A model generated the notes under the pieces. The model had not been told where the DNA came from and made no database searches. It was given only the letters and a program-made list of their open reading frames with translations. Shown here one piece after another: positions 48,197 through 57,635 of a stretch of 64,000 bases of DNA (its first letter is position 1; each line of letters opens with the position of its first letter). Origin of the DNA: Calidifontibacter indicus (GTDB taxonomy: Bacteria > Actinomycetota > Actinomycetes > Actinomycetales > Dermatophilaceae); NCBI RefSeq assembly GCF_003386865.1, contig NZ_QTUA01000001.1:2728001-2792000 (forward strand). The letters run 5' to 3'. Made by a program: the position numbers and the translations under genes.

Positions 48197-49879
48197 TCAT
48201 GCCTCTATGACGATCGGGATGATCATCGGACGACGGCGCAGCTTGCCGCCGACGAACCCGCCGACGGTGCGTCGGATGACCTGCTGCAGCTGGTGGGTGT
48301 CGTTCACGCCCTTGGCGCGTGCCTGCTCGAGGGCGTCCTCGATCTTGGGCACGACCTTGTCGAACACCGCTTCGTCCTCGGCGAATCCGCGGGTGCGGAT
48401 GTCCGGGCCGGCGGCGATGCGTCCGGTGGCGGAGTCGATGACCACGATGATCGTGACGAAGCCTTCGTCGCGCAGAATGCGGCGGTCCTTCAGCATCGTC
48501 TCGTCGGTGGCGCCGACCAGCGAGCCGTCGACGTAGACGTAGCCACACGGCACGACGCCGGTGATCGACGCTTGTCCGTCGACGAGGTCGACGACGACGC
48601 CGTCCTCCGCCAACATGACGTTGCGCTCGGGCACGCCGGTTGCGACGGCGAGGTCGCCGTTGGCCACGAGGTGACGCCACTCGCCGTGGATCGGCATGAC
48701 GTTCTTCGGCCGCACGATGTTGTAGCAGTAGAGGAGTTCGCCGGCGCTGGCGTGGCCGGAGACGTGCACCAGCGCGTTGCCCTTGTGGACGACGTTGGCC
48801 CCGCGCCGCATCAGGCCGTTGATCACCCGGTACACGGCGTTCTCGTTGCCCGGGATGAGCGAGCTGGCCATGAGCACGGTGTCGCCGGGACCGATGTCGA
48901 TCTGGTGGTCGCCGTTGGCCATGCGCGACAGCGCCGCCATCGGCTCGCCCTGCGATCCGGTGCAGATCAGCACGATCTGCTCGTCGCGCAGGTCGCCCAG
49001 CTTCTTGGCGTCGACGAGGATGCCGTCGGGCACCTTCAGGTAGCCGAGGTCGGCGGCGATGCCCATGTTGCGCACCATCGAGCGTCCGACCATCGCGACC
49101 TTGCGGTTGTGCACGCGCGCGGCGTCGAGCACCTGCTGCACGCGGTGCACGTGCGAGGAGAAGCAGGCGACGATGACGCGTCGCTCCGCCCCGGCGAAAA
49201 CCCGCTCGATCGCGGGCGTGATGTTGCGTTCGGGGGTGGTGAAGCCGGGCACCTCGGCGTTGGTGGAGTCGGTGAGGAAGAGGTCGACGCCCTCTTCACC
49301 GAACCGGGCGAAGGAACGCAGGTCGGTGATGCGGCCGTCGAGCGGCAGCTGGTCCATCTTGAAGTCGCCGGTGATCAGCAGCGTGCCACCGGGGGTGCGC
49401 ACGAAGACGGCGAGCGCGTCGGGGATCGAGTGGTTGACCGCGACGAACTCGCAGTCGAAGCCGCCGATCGGCTCCCGGTCGCCTTCCTTCACCGACATGG
49501 TGAAGGGGGTGATCTTGTGCTCCTTGAGCTTCGCCTCGATCAGCGCGAGGGTCAGGGTCGACCCGATGAGCGGGATGTCGGGCTTCAACCGGAGCAGGTA
49601 AGGCACCGCGCCGATGTGGTCCTCGTGGCCGTGCGTGAGCACGATCGCCTGGATGTCGTCGAGCCGGTCACGCAGGTAGTCGAAGTCGGGCAGGATCAGG
49701 TCGACGCCGGGGTGGTCCTCGGGGAAGAGCACGCCGCAGTCGACGACGAGCAGCTTGCCGTCGTAATCCAGCACGGTCATGTTGCGGCCGACTTCGCCGA
49801 GCCCACCGAGGGCGACGATGCGGACGCCGTTCTTCGGCAGTGCCGGCGGCGCGCCGAGTTCGGGGTGCGGGTGGCTCAC
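48197..49879 (-). CDS. rnj: Ribonuclease J
   Basis: A 560-residue metallo-beta-lactamase/beta-CASP ribonuclease with 5'-3' exo- and endonuclease activity in mRNA turnover and rRNA maturation. Seen: VRIVALGGLGEVGRNM, the zinc motif LTHGHEDHIG with HGHEDH at 83-88, GDFKMDQLPLDG, and the beta-CASP blocks CFSSHVHR and HVSGHAS. The GTG at 49879 overlaps the dapA stop (GTGA), the usual dapA-rnj coupling. The longer open frame upstream lies in dapA and is not used. Confidence 0.96.
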   Translation of the reverse strand: MSHPHPELGAPPALPKNGVRIVALGGLGEVGRNMTVLDYDGKLLVVDCGVLFPEDHPGVDLILPDFDYLRDRLDDIQAIVLTHGHEDHIGAVPYLLRLKPDIPLIGSTLTLALIEAKLKEHKITPFTMSVKEGDREPIGGFDCEFVAVNHSIPDALAVFVRTPGGTLLITGDFKMDQLPLDGRITDLRSFARFGEEGVDLFLTDSTNAEVPGFTTPERNITPAIERVFAGAERRVIVACFSSHVHRVQQVLDAARVHNRKVAMVGRSMVRNMGIAADLGYLKVPDGILVDAKKLGDLRDEQIVLICTGSQGEPMAALSRMANGDHQIDIGPGDTVLMASSLIPGNENAVYRVINGLMRRGANVVHKGNALVHVSGHASAGELLYCYNIVRPKNVMPIHGEWRHLVANGDLAVATGVPERNVMLAEDGVVVDLVDGQASITGVVPCGYVYVDGSLVGATDETMLKDRRILRDEGFVTIIVVIDSATGRIAAGPDIRTRGFAEDEAVFDKVVPKIEDALEQARAKGVNDTHQLQQVIRRTVGGFVGGKLRRRPMIIPIVIEA

Positions 49880-50763
49880 AGCAGACCGGCCTTCGTCAGT
49901 GCGTCGCGGACGATGGTGCGCTGCTCGTCGGTCGCGGGCAGCAGCGGCAGCCGGCAGAAGTCGGACGGGATGACGCCTTGGATCGCGAGCGCGGCCTTGG
50001 CCATGATCGCGCCTTGGGTGACTCCCATGATCGCGTCCATCACCGGGATCAACTTCTGGTGGATGCGACGCCCCTCGGCGAGATCGCCCTTGTCGATCGC
50101 GGCGATCATCGCGGCGAACTCGTTGCCCGCGACGTGGCCGGTGACGGCGACGTGGCCGACGGCCCCGAGCGCCAACCAGGAGAAGGCGAGCACGTCGTCG
50201 CCGGAGAACCACAGTAGATCGGTCTCGGCGATCAGCTTGCTGGAGGCGTAGAGGTCGGCCTTGGCGTCCTTCATCGCCCGCACCTGCGGGATCTGCGCCA
50301 TCTTGGCGATGGTGGCGCTCTCCATCGGGATCGCGCTGCGCCCCGGGATGTCGTAGAGCATGACCGGCACGTCGGCAGCCTGCGCGATCGCGCGCACGTG
50401 TTCGACGATGCCGTCCTGCGGCGGCTTGTTGTAGTAGGGCGTCACGACCAGCACGTTGTCGGCGCCGGCTCCCACCAGCGCCTTTGCTGCGGCGACGGAG
50501 TGGGCGGTGTCGTTCGTGCCGACACCTGCGGTGACCGGCACGCGGTCGCCCACCGCTTCAACGACGGCCTTGATGGTGGCGACGTTCTCCTCGTCAGTGG
50601 TCGTGGCCGACTCACCGGTGGTGCCGTTGACCACGAGTCCGTCGTGTCCGTTGTCGACCAGATGTGCGGCGAGCGCTTGCACTGCGTCGTAGTCGATGCT
50701 GCCGTCGGATTTCATCGGCGTCACCATGGCGGTGATCATGCGGCCGAAGGGGTTGTCCGTCAT
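49876..50763 (-). CDS. dapA: 4-hydroxy-tetrahydrodipicolinate synthase
   Basis: DapA condenses pyruvate with aspartate semialdehyde, the first committed step to diaminopimelate and lysine. The 295-residue TIM-barrel enzyme shows VVNGTTGESATTT, VVTPYYNKPPQDG, the catalytic Tyr137 in MLYDIPGRS and the Schiff-base Lys165 in VRAMKDAKAD. Start ATG 50763 follows GGGAG. A 19-bp perfect inverted repeat lies 29 bases upstream. thyA diverges from it. Confidence 0.96.
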   Translation of the reverse strand: MTDNPFGRMITAMVTPMKSDGSIDYDAVQALAAHLVDNGHDGLVVNGTTGESATTTDEENVATIKAVVEAVGDRVPVTAGVGTNDTAHSVAAAKALVGAGADNVLVVTPYYNKPPQDGIVEHVRAIAQAADVPVMLYDIPGRSAIPMESATIAKMAQIPQVRAMKDAKADLYASSKLIAETDLLWFSGDDVLAFSWLALGAVGHVAVTGHVAGNEFAAMIAAIDKGDLAEGRRIHQKLIPVMDAIMGVTQGAIMAKAALAIQGVIPSDFCRLPLLPATDEQRTIVRDALTKAGLL

Positions 50764-50791
50764 GGCTCCCAGGCTATCGGTGCCGGAAATG

Positions 50792-50839
50792 GTGATCGCG
50801 TTGCCACCCGCTCGGGGGTCCGGGTGGCAACGCGATCAC
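50792..50839. repeat. Perfect 19-bp inverted repeat between dapA and thyA
   Basis: GTGATCGCGTTGCCACCCG (50792-50810) is exactly repeated in inverse at 50821-50839 around a 10-base loop. It is in the divergent promoter region, so it would form a strong hairpin in the leader of either gene, or an operator in DNA. No T-run follows on either side. Confidence 0.8.
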
Positions 50840-50951
50840 GGGATACATCGGCGCCGCCTCGGATCTGTTACAAGCGTTCAATGTGATCTGGGGCACATTG
50901 CCGTCATGGTCGACCCCGCGGCTATCGGAAGCCGCTGATAGCGTCCCGGCC

Positions 50952-51764
50952 ATGCAGCAATACCTCGATCTGCTCGACCGGATCCTGACTGAGGGCGCCC
51001 GCAAGGACGACCGCACCGGCACCGGCACCCTGTCGGTCTTCGGTCACCAGATGCGCTTCGATCTCAGCGCGGGTTTTCCGGTCCTCACCACCAAGAAGCT
51101 GCACCTGCGATCGATCTTCGGGGAGCTGCTGTGGTTCCTGCGCGGCGACACCAACGTGAAGTGGCTCAACGATCGCGGCATCACGATCTGGGACGAGTGG
51201 GCAGACGCCGACGGCGACCTCGGGCCCGTCTACGGGCACCAGTGGCGGTCGTGGCCCACGCCGTCCGGTGAGCATGTCGACCAGCTCGCGAACGTGATCG
51301 AGTCGATCCGCGCCAACCCCGATTCGCGGCGCCACATCGTCTCCGCCTGGAACGTCGCCGAGGTCGACCAGATGGCGTTGCCGCCGTGCCACACGATGTT
51401 CCAGTTCTACGTGTCGCCCGCCGACGAATCGGGTGAGCGGCGGCTGTCGTGCCAGCTGTACCAGCGGTCGGCCGACGTTTTTCTCGGTGTCCCGTTCAAC
51501 ATCGCGTCCTACGCGTTGTTGACCCACATGGTGGCCCAGGTGACCGGTCTCGGCGTCGGCGATTTCGTACACACCCTCGGCGACGCCCACCTCTACTCCA
51601 ACCACCTCGACCAGGCGCGCGAACAGTTGACCCGCTCCCCCAAGCAGCTTCCGACGCTGCGCCTCAACCCCGAGGTGCGCGAGATCGATGCGTTCGAGCT
51701 CGACGACATCTCGTTGGAGGGTTACCAGGCAGACCCGTCCATCAAGGCGCCGATCGCGGTATGA
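50952..51764 (+). CDS. thyA: Thymidylate synthase
   Basis: ThyA methylates dUMP to dTMP using methylene-tetrahydrofolate, leaving dihydrofolate. The 270-residue product has [20 protein letters not shown], the catalytic Cys146 in [12 protein letters not shown], and [20 protein letters not shown] for dUMP/folate. ATG 50952 gives [12 protein letters not shown]. It overlaps the start of the next gene (ATGA), so ThyA and the dihydrofolate-reducing fusion protein are translationally coupled. Confidence 0.96.
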   Translation: MQQYLDLLDRILTEGARKDDRTGTGTLSVFGHQMRFDLSAGFPVLTTKKLHLRSIFGELLWFLRGDTNVKWLNDRGITIWDEWADADGDLGPVYGHQWRSWPTPSGEHVDQLANVIESIRANPDSRRHIVSAWNVAEVDQMALPPCHTMFQFYVSPADESGERRLSCQLYQRSADVFLGVPFNIASYALLTHMVAQVTGLGVGDFVHTLGDAHLYSNHLDQAREQLTRSPKQLPTLRLNPEVREIDAFELDDISLEGYQADPSIKAPIAV

Positions 51765-52690
51765 CGATCCGCCTCATCGCCGCGCGATCGCGCAATGGCG
51801 TCATCGGTCGCGACGGCGACATGCCGTGGCACCTGCCCGAAGACCTCAAGTACTTCAAGCGCACCACGATGGGCCACCCGATGATCATGGGACGGCGCAC
51901 CTTCGACTCGATGGGTGCCCTGCCGGGTCGCCGCTCGATCGTCATCACGCGGCAGCCAGACTGGCACGCCGACGGTGTCGAAGTCGCGAGCAGCCTCGAT
52001 CACGCACTGGCGCTGGTGGGCGACGACGACGTCTTCGTGGTCGGCGGCGCACAGATCTACGCCCAGGCTCTCCCCTTCGCCGACGAGATCCTGTTGACCG
52101 AGATCGACCGCGAGGTCGAGGGCGACACCTTCTTTCTCGAGCTCGCCGCAGACCGGTGGCTCGAGAGCTCACGGGACCAGCAGAGCGGCTTCGCGTGGGT
52201 GACCTACGAACGAGCCGTGCCTCGGGCAACGCTCGTGCTCGGCGACCGGGTCGGGCGCCAAGCCGGCCAGAAGATCGGGTCTTCGGTGGCGGTACTGCAC
52301 GACGGACGGCTGTTGGTCACCCGCCGCGAGGACAACTCGCTGTGGTGTCTGCCCGGTGGCGGAATCGACCCCGGCGAGACCTTCGCCGAAGCCGCGGCAC
52401 GGGAAGCATTGGAAGAGACGGGAATTCAGGTGGAGGTCGAGTCGGTGCTCGCCGTCTACACCGATCCCGACGTGGTGGTGCGCTCGCGCGACGGCGCGAA
52501 ACTCACGCAGACGTACGGCGTGTGCTTTCGGGCCCGGCTGATCTCGGGCACACCGGGGTTGTCGGACGAGGTGACCGAGGTGGCGTGGGTCGACGCCGAC
52601 GAGGCGTCCCGGCTGCCGTTCATCCCGTTGCACCGCAAGTTGGTGCGGGCCGCGTTCGATCCGGCCGACGCGCCCACGCTGTTCGTCTGA
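51761..52690 (+). CDS. folA: Dihydrofolate reductase fused to a Nudix hydrolase domain
   Basis: A 309-residue two-domain protein. Residues 1-155 are a complete [44 protein letters not shown], then [14 protein letters not shown]. It would regenerate tetrahydrofolate from the dihydrofolate left by ThyA. A linker leads to a Nudix domain from about residue 170; its box (about 199-222) has G, then E five residues on, then REALEETG with the metal-binding glutamates. The Nudix part could act on a pterin triphosphate, a nucleotide such as dUTP or 8-oxo-dGTP, or something else; the sequence does not decide. There is no stop or frameshift between domains. Confidence 0.92.
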   Translation: MTIRLIAARSRNGVIGRDGDMPWHLPEDLKYFKRTTMGHPMIMGRRTFDSMGALPGRRSIVITRQPDWHADGVEVASSLDHALALVGDDDVFVVGGAQIYAQALPFADEILLTEIDREVEGDTFFLELAADRWLESSRDQQSGFAWVTYERAVPRATLVLGDRVGRQAGQKIGSSVAVLHDGRLLVTRREDNSLWCLPGGGIDPGETFAEAAAREALEETGIQVEVESVLAVYTDPDVVVRSRDGAKLTQTYGVCFRARLISGTPGLSDEVTEVAWVDADEASRLPFIPLHRKLVRAAFDPADAPTLFV

Positions 52691-52736
52691 GGCGAGGCTG
52701 CCGCCCGCCACTTCAACGGCGTGGCACGATGGCGCA

Positions 52737-54005
52737 ATGACTGAGCAGGGCTGGCAGCCTGACCCGAACGACCCCCGCAAGTTGCGTTTCCGCGATGGCA
52801 ACGGCTGGACCGATTTCACCAAGCCGAACCCGGACGCGTCCGCGGCTGCCGCGCCACCGCCATCGTCGTCACAGCCCCAGAGTTCGCAGCCATCGGGCTT
52901 CGGTCAGTCGCAGCCCCCGGGGCAGGTGCGCCTGCCCGGCCGTTCCAACCAGGGTGCACAGGGTCAGCAGCCCGGTCAGCAGCCCGGTCAGCCGAACGCG
53001 CCCCGCGACCCGTACGCCCAGGCGCAGCAGCCCGACCCGTACGCCGCGGCGGCTCCGAGCGCGCAGGATCCCTACAGCCAGCAGCCCGCGCAGGCGGCGC
53101 CGTCGCAGAACTGGGGCACGCCGGCACCGCCTCAGCAGCAGAGCCCGCAGACCGGTGAGCAGGGTCAGCAGGGTCAGCAGTACGGCAACGCGCCGCACGA
53201 CCCGTACGCCCAGCCCGGCCAGCAGCAGGGCCAGCAGCAGGGCGGCCAGCAGCAGGGCCCGCAGCCGTCCTATGTGCAGCAGCAGGCACCGCGTCCGGAC
53301 GGTTTCGCCGGACAGGTGCACGGATTCAACGACCGCATCGCGCAGGGTTACGGCGATCAGTCGTTCGGCGGCCAGATGACCGGGCCCGCCGGACATCGGC
53401 AGGCCGAGTCGGGCCGGAGCGTCTTCACCGAGAAGACGCTCATCGTGAGTCAGAAGCGCAAGATCATCGAGGTCACGAACGAGTACTCCATCTACGCGGC
53501 CGACGGCTCCACCCTGGGCGCCGTCGTCGAGGTCGGTCAGAGCTCGATGCGCAAGGTGCTGCGCGTCATGACCAACTACGACCAGTTCCTCACCCACCGG
53601 CTCGAGGTGCGCGACAACCACGGACAGGTGCTGTTGCAGCTCACCCGTCCGGCCAAGGTGATGAAGTCGTCGGTGATCGTGCAAGACCCGCAGGGGCGCG
53701 AGATCGGCCGGCTCATCCAGCGCAATGTGTTCGGCAAGATCCGCTTCGGGCTGGAGGCCAACGGTCAGGAGATCGGCTCGCTCAATGCCGAGAACTGGCG
53801 CGCCTGGAACTTCGCCGTGCTCGACGGCCAGGGCACCGAGGTGGCGCGGGTGACCAAGACCTGGGAGGGCCTGCTCACCACGATGTTCACGACCGCCGAC
53901 AACTACGCGGTGAACATCCACTACGACCTGCCCGAGCCGCTGCGCAGCCTGTGCATCGCGGGAGCGCTCACCATCGACACCGCCCTCAAGCAGGACGATC
54001 GATGA
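52737..54005 (+). CDS. DUF2510 protein with LURP-one/scramblase-like C-terminal domain
   Basis: A 422-residue protein. Residues 1-30 are a DUF2510 motif (GWQPDPNDPRKLRFRDGNGW). Residues 30-190 are Gln/Pro/Gly-rich low complexity (many QQPGQ, GQQ and DPYAQ units). Residues about 200-415 resemble the LOR/scramblase-related beta barrel (TLIVSQKRKIIEVTNEYSIY, VVEVGQSSMRKVLRVMTNYD, IVQDPQGREIGRLIQ). Such domains bind membranes or lipids; activity is unproven. A terminal hydrophobic helix (SLCIAGALTIDTAL) could anchor it. Confidence 0.85.
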   Translation: MTEQGWQPDPNDPRKLRFRDGNGWTDFTKPNPDASAAAAPPPSSSQPQSSQPSGFGQSQPPGQVRLPGRSNQGAQGQQPGQQPGQPNAPRDPYAQAQQPDPYAAAAPSAQDPYSQQPAQAAPSQNWGTPAPPQQQSPQTGEQGQQGQQYGNAPHDPYAQPGQQQGQQQGGQQQGPQPSYVQQQAPRPDGFAGQVHGFNDRIAQGYGDQSFGGQMTGPAGHRQAESGRSVFTEKTLIVSQKRKIIEVTNEYSIYAADGSTLGAVVEVGQSSMRKVLRVMTNYDQFLTHRLEVRDNHGQVLLQLTRPAKVMKSSVIVQDPQGREIGRLIQRNVFGKIRFGLEANGQEIGSLNAENWRAWNFAVLDGQGTEVARVTKTWEGLLTTMFTTADNYAVNIHYDLPEPLRSLCIAGALTIDTALKQDDR

Positions 54006-54354
54006 CCTTTGCAGGCTCCGTCGGCGTTCTGCCGGGCGCTCCTTCGTCGCTGCCCGCACAAGTCGTCCCGCCTGCGTGAGCCTTGCGCTGCCTCTTCTGC
54101 AGCCTCCTTCGGCGTTGAGCCCCGTAGCAGTCACTTCGTTCCTGCTACGGGGCTCAGCCGTCCCGGCTGCGTGAGCCTCGGTCTGTGGTCCGGCGGGTGC
54201 CACCACCGGCATTGACAAGCATTCGTTGGTCACCGAGTCGAAACCAGTTGATTCTCAACGGGATTTGATCCACAGCCCCTCGGGTCGGTGTCGTTTCTCC
54301 ACAGTTCTTCTGCGACTGATGGTGGGTGTCGGTGGTCGCACATATGTTTGATTC
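54006..54354 (+). other. 349-base intergenic stretch without a gene
   Basis: It holds a strong hairpin (54116-54156) and, beyond about 54215, a stretch that is visibly richer in A and T than the surroundings and likely contains the promoter of the next gene (CATATG about 15 bases before the ATG). No RNA gene or credible frame was seen. Confidence 0.5.
54116..54156 (+). terminator. Perfect 15-bp hairpin, probable terminator
   Basis: TGAGCCCCGTAGCAG and CTGCTACGGGGCTCA are exact complements around an 11-base loop. It lies between two genes of the same strand, about 110 bases after a stop. There is no T-run, so termination efficiency is uncertain. Confidence 0.55.
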
Positions 54355-56319
54355 ATGACCACCAGCTACGAGATCGACGAGCCTCTGAGCGAGGTCGAAC
54401 TCGAGCTGCTCGAATCCGTGCTGAGCCGCAAAACCTACCGGGTGCGGCCGGTCATCACCGAACACTCAACGCCCACCGACATGCTGGCTGCGGCGGCGCA
54501 GCTGTGTCGGGACGCGTTCGCCAAGATCGACACCGACACCATCCGCGCCACCGACAGTCCCGCCGGCGACAGTGCGGCCGGCGACAGTGCGGCCGGCGAC
54601 AGTGCGGCCGGCGACGGTGCGCGCCTCAGCGACGGGCACCCGTTGAGCCGGCTCTCCTCGGTGGAGGAGTTGCGGTCGTTGGAGGAGACGATCCGTGCGG
54701 CCGCGGTCACCGGTTCGGTGGTGCAAGGTGCTGCGGCGATCGCGATGGCGAGGTACGCCGCGATCGACCGCGAAGTGATCGATACCGACACCGGGTTCGC
54801 GGTGCCGGTCGAGCGGCCCATCGGGCATCAGGCCGACTTCGCCGACACCGATTTGGCCGCCGCCTGCCAGTTTGCGCCACGCACGGCGTCGACGCGTCTG
54901 GGTGCCGCGGTCACCGCGTGTACGAAAGCGCCGCGGCTGGTCGAGGCCGCGGTCGCGGGTGGGGTGCCGTTCTGGAAAGTGAGCCTCGTTGCGGCCGAAC
55001 TGGCCGACGCCACCTCCACGACGGCGGCGATGGTCGAGGCCGAGTTGTTGGGTTCGCGCGGGTTCGCCTCGTGGGGGTTCCAGAAACTGAAGTCGACCGT
55101 GCGGGCCTTGGTGACCCGGTGGGAGGCCGACGCCGCGAAACAATCGAAGCAGCGGACCGCGCGGGAAGCGACCGGGGTCTGGGCGGAAGGCTCCGACATC
55201 CCCGGGTTGTCCGAACTGCGTGCGGTGGGTCCGGCGGATCAGATCGCGAAGATCCACGCCGCGCTCGACCAGTTGGCCGACACCTGGCGTAAACACCCCG
55301 AACAACATGCGGAAGCGCACCCCGAGCACTACCCGCAGGATCCGCAGCAAGGTTCGGAGCAGGGTTCGGAGCCAGGGTCAGCGTTCAAACCGACGGTCAA
55401 ACCGACGCTCGGCCAGCTACGCCTCGACGCACTGTGCGACCTCGTCACCCAAGGCTGCGACATCGGGGTCCACCTCGTCATCCACGTCCCCTTCCAACGC
55501 CAGAACAACAGCGACGCTCACGACAGCGACAGCGCCCGGCCCGCGGCTCAGTCCGGTCGCGCCGACGGCAGCACTGGTGGCACTGGTGGCACCAGCGACG
55601 GCGCAAGGAGCACGCAGGCGCCGGCAACCGATGGATGCGACGACGATCGCCCACCCACCGACACTGCAGGCCCTCCCGAAAACAACTGGACCACAGACGG
55701 ATCGCCTGGGTCGGACGGATGGCCCGGGTCGGAACCCTCGACCGGACCGCCAGGATCACCAGCGCCGCCCAGGCCACTTGGAGGCGCACCAGACGACCAG
55801 CACGACCAGCACGACCAGCACGACGACGGGAACGCGCCATCGGATGGTGTCGGCCGCGGCTCAGCTGCCGACTGGGCCGAGATCCCCGGCATCGGGTTGG
55901 TCGCTCCGGACACCGTCGATGCGCTGGTCGAACGGTTCGGGTGCCGGCTGACCCGGGTGCTGTTCGACACCGACACCGGCATCACCGCAGAGACAGCGTC
56001 GGCACGCTACGAGCCGCCACCGAAGGTCCGGGAGTTCGTGCAGTTGAGGGACCGGTCGTGCCGGTTCCCCGGATGCAGCCGTCCCGCGATCCGTTGCGAC
56101 GAAGACCACGTGCAGGAATGGCCCACCGGCGACACCAAGGGCGCCAACCTCGCCGCGATGTGCCGGCACCACCACGACGCCAAGACCAAAGGCCACTGGG
56201 ACGTCGAAATGACCGACGACGGCATCTGTACCTGGATCAGCCGCACCGGCCGCCGCTACACCACGTACCCCGACAGCGACAGCGGCCGCACCGAGAAGAA
56301 TCCACCCGAGCCACGCTGA
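54355..56319 (+). CDS. DUF222/13E12-family HNH endonuclease
   Basis: A 654-residue protein. An N-terminal DUF222 region (about 40-330, with RTASTRLGAAVTACTKAPRL and GVPFWKVSLVAAELADAT) is followed by a long Ser/Gly/Asp/Pro-rich spacer (about 385-500) and an HNH nuclease at the C-terminus (CRFPGCSRPAIRCDEDHVQE with CRHHHDAKTKGHW). These families are abundant, variable and multi-copy in actinobacteria (M. tuberculosis 13E12 repeats). Two in-frame expansions are visible: SAAGD x4 near residue 68-87 and DQH x3 near residue 481-490. Its biological role is unclear. Confidence 0.9.
   Translation: MTTSYEIDEPLSEVELELLESVLSRKTYRVRPVITEHSTPTDMLAAAAQLCRDAFAKIDTDTIRATDSPAGDSAAGDSAAGDSAAGDGARLSDGHPLSRLSSVEELRSLEETIRAAAVTGSVVQGAAAIAMARYAAIDREVIDTDTGFAVPVERPIGHQADFADTDLAAACQFAPRTASTRLGAAVTACTKAPRLVEAAVAGGVPFWKVSLVAAELADATSTTAAMVEAELLGSRGFASWGFQKLKSTVRALVTRWEADAAKQSKQRTAREATGVWAEGSDIPGLSELRAVGPADQIAKIHAALDQLADTWRKHPEQHAEAHPEHYPQDPQQGSEQGSEPGSAFKPTVKPTLGQLRLDALCDLVTQGCDIGVHLVIHVPFQRQNNSDAHDSDSARPAAQSGRADGSTGGTGGTSDGARSTQAPATDGCDDDRPPTDTAGPPENNWTTDGSPGSDGWPGSEPSTGPPGSPAPPRPLGGAPDDQHDQHDQHDDGNAPSDGVGRGSAADWAEIPGIGLVAPDTVDALVERFGCRLTRVLFDTDTGITAETASARYEPPPKVREFVQLRDRSCRFPGCSRPAIRCDEDHVQEWPTGDTKGANLAAMCRHHHDAKTKGHWDVEMTDDGICTWISRTGRRYTTYPDSDSGRTEKNPPEPR
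54556..54615 (+). repeat. Four 15-bp tandem repeats coding SxAGD
   Basis: AGTGCGGCCGGCGAC is present three times exactly, preceded by one copy with two changes. The unit length is a multiple of three, so copy-number changes keep the DUF222-HNH frame. It is a likely slippage site. Confidence 0.8.
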
Positions 56320-56516
56320 ACCGCCCGCGCGCGACTGATCACGGAGCCCGACTGACCACGGAGCCCGCCTGACCACGCTGGCCGAGCCGTCCGACTCCGC
56401 CGAGTCAGGTGACTGGTCGAGTTGAGGTGCCGATCGGTCAGACACCCACCACCGCCAAGCAGACGCACACCGTCGACAAGCAGAGGATGACCAGCAGACG
56501 GCCAGCCGCCGGCAAC

Positions 56517-57635
56517 TCAGCTGTCGTAGTCCAGGGTGACTTCGTCCGTGACCGGGTGGGACTGGCAGGCAAGCACGAGGCCGGCGGCAACCTCGTCGGG
56601 TTCGAGCGCGTAGTTGCGCTCCATCGTGACTTCACCTGAGACGACACGGGCGCGGCAGGTGCCGCAGACCCCGCCGGTGCAGGCGAACGGCGCGTCCGGG
56701 CGGGCCCGCAACGTCGCGTCGAGGATGGTCTCCGCTTTCGACGGCATCTCGACGCGGGTGGTGCGGCCGTCGAGGTTGACGGTGACGATCGCCTCGGCCG
56801 GGGCTGAGGTGTCGACCTCGACCCGACGCGGCGGCGCACTGCCGTCCTCGGTCACGTGGAACACTTCGTGGTGCACGTGGTCTTCGCTGACTCCCTTGTC
56901 CGCCAACAACTTTCGGGCGCCTTCGACCATTTCGAACGGTCCGCAGAGGTACCACTCGTCGACGGTCTCGATCGGCAACACACTGCCGAAGAGCAGTTCG
57001 AGCTTCTCGGCGTCGATGCGCCCGTTGAGCCATTCGACGTCGTGCGGCTCCCGGGACAGCACGTGCATGAGGTGCACGCGGCCGGGATAGGCGTTCTTGA
57101 GGTCTTCGAGTTCCTCGAGGCACATGATCGACTCGGTGCGCCGGTTGCCGTAGACGAGGGTGACGCGCGAGCCCTCCTCTTCCTCCAAAGCGGAGGTGAG
57201 CAGCGACAGCACCGGGGTGATGCCCGAGCCGGCAGCGAGCGCGACGTGGTGCCGGGCACCCACCTCGGACGGCGGAGTGACGAACGAGCCGAGCGGCGTC
57301 ATCACGTCGATGCGATCGCCGACCTTCACCTCACGGTTGATCCAGGTGGACATCAGCCCACCGTCCACCTCGGCAGAACCGACCCGGATCACCTTGCGGC
57401 GCAGCGCTTCCGGCCGCGACATGCAGATCGAGTACGACCGGCGCACGTCCTGGCCGTCGATCGTGTGGCGCAGCGTGAGATGTTGTCCGGGCCGGAAGGC
57501 GAACTCGTCGCCGAGTTCGTCCGGCACCGCAAACGTGAGTGCGACGGCGGTCGGGGTGAGTCGCTGCACCTCGACGACCTCGAGTTCGTGGAACTGCGCG
57601 CGACGTCGGGTCGGCGTGGAGATGAGTGCGGTCAC
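56517..57635 (-). CDS. paaE: Phenylacetyl-CoA epoxidase reductase subunit PaaE
   Basis: PaaE passes electrons from NADPH to the PaaA di-iron centre. The 372-residue protein has a FAD/NAD(P) ferredoxin-reductase module (RSYSICMSRP for FAD, GSGITPVLSLLTSAL for NADPH, YLCGPFEMVEGAR) and a C-terminal plant-type 2Fe-2S domain (CTGGVCGTCRARV plus a later Cys in LACQ). Start GTG 57635 overlaps the paaD stop. It is the last gene of paaABCDE. About 200 bases without features separate it from the convergent HNH gene. Confidence 0.94.
   Translation of the reverse strand: MTALISTPTRRRAQFHELEVVEVQRLTPTAVALTFAVPDELGDEFAFRPGQHLTLRHTIDGQDVRRSYSICMSRPEALRRKVIRVGSAEVDGGLMSTWINREVKVGDRIDVMTPLGSFVTPPSEVGARHHVALAAGSGITPVLSLLTSALEEEEGSRVTLVYGNRRTESIMCLEELEDLKNAYPGRVHLMHVLSREPHDVEWLNGRIDAEKLELLFGSVLPIETVDEWYLCGPFEMVEGARKLLADKGVSEDHVHHEVFHVTEDGSAPPRRVEVDTSAPAEAIVTVNLDGRTTRVEMPSKAETILDATLRARPDAPFACTGGVCGTCRARVVSGEVTMERNYALEPDEVAAGLVLACQSHPVTDEVTLDYDS

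Noticed and set aside
48293-50251. 652-codon frame on the plus strand opposite rnj and dapA
   Set aside because: It crosses two well-supported genes in antisense and has no family similarity.
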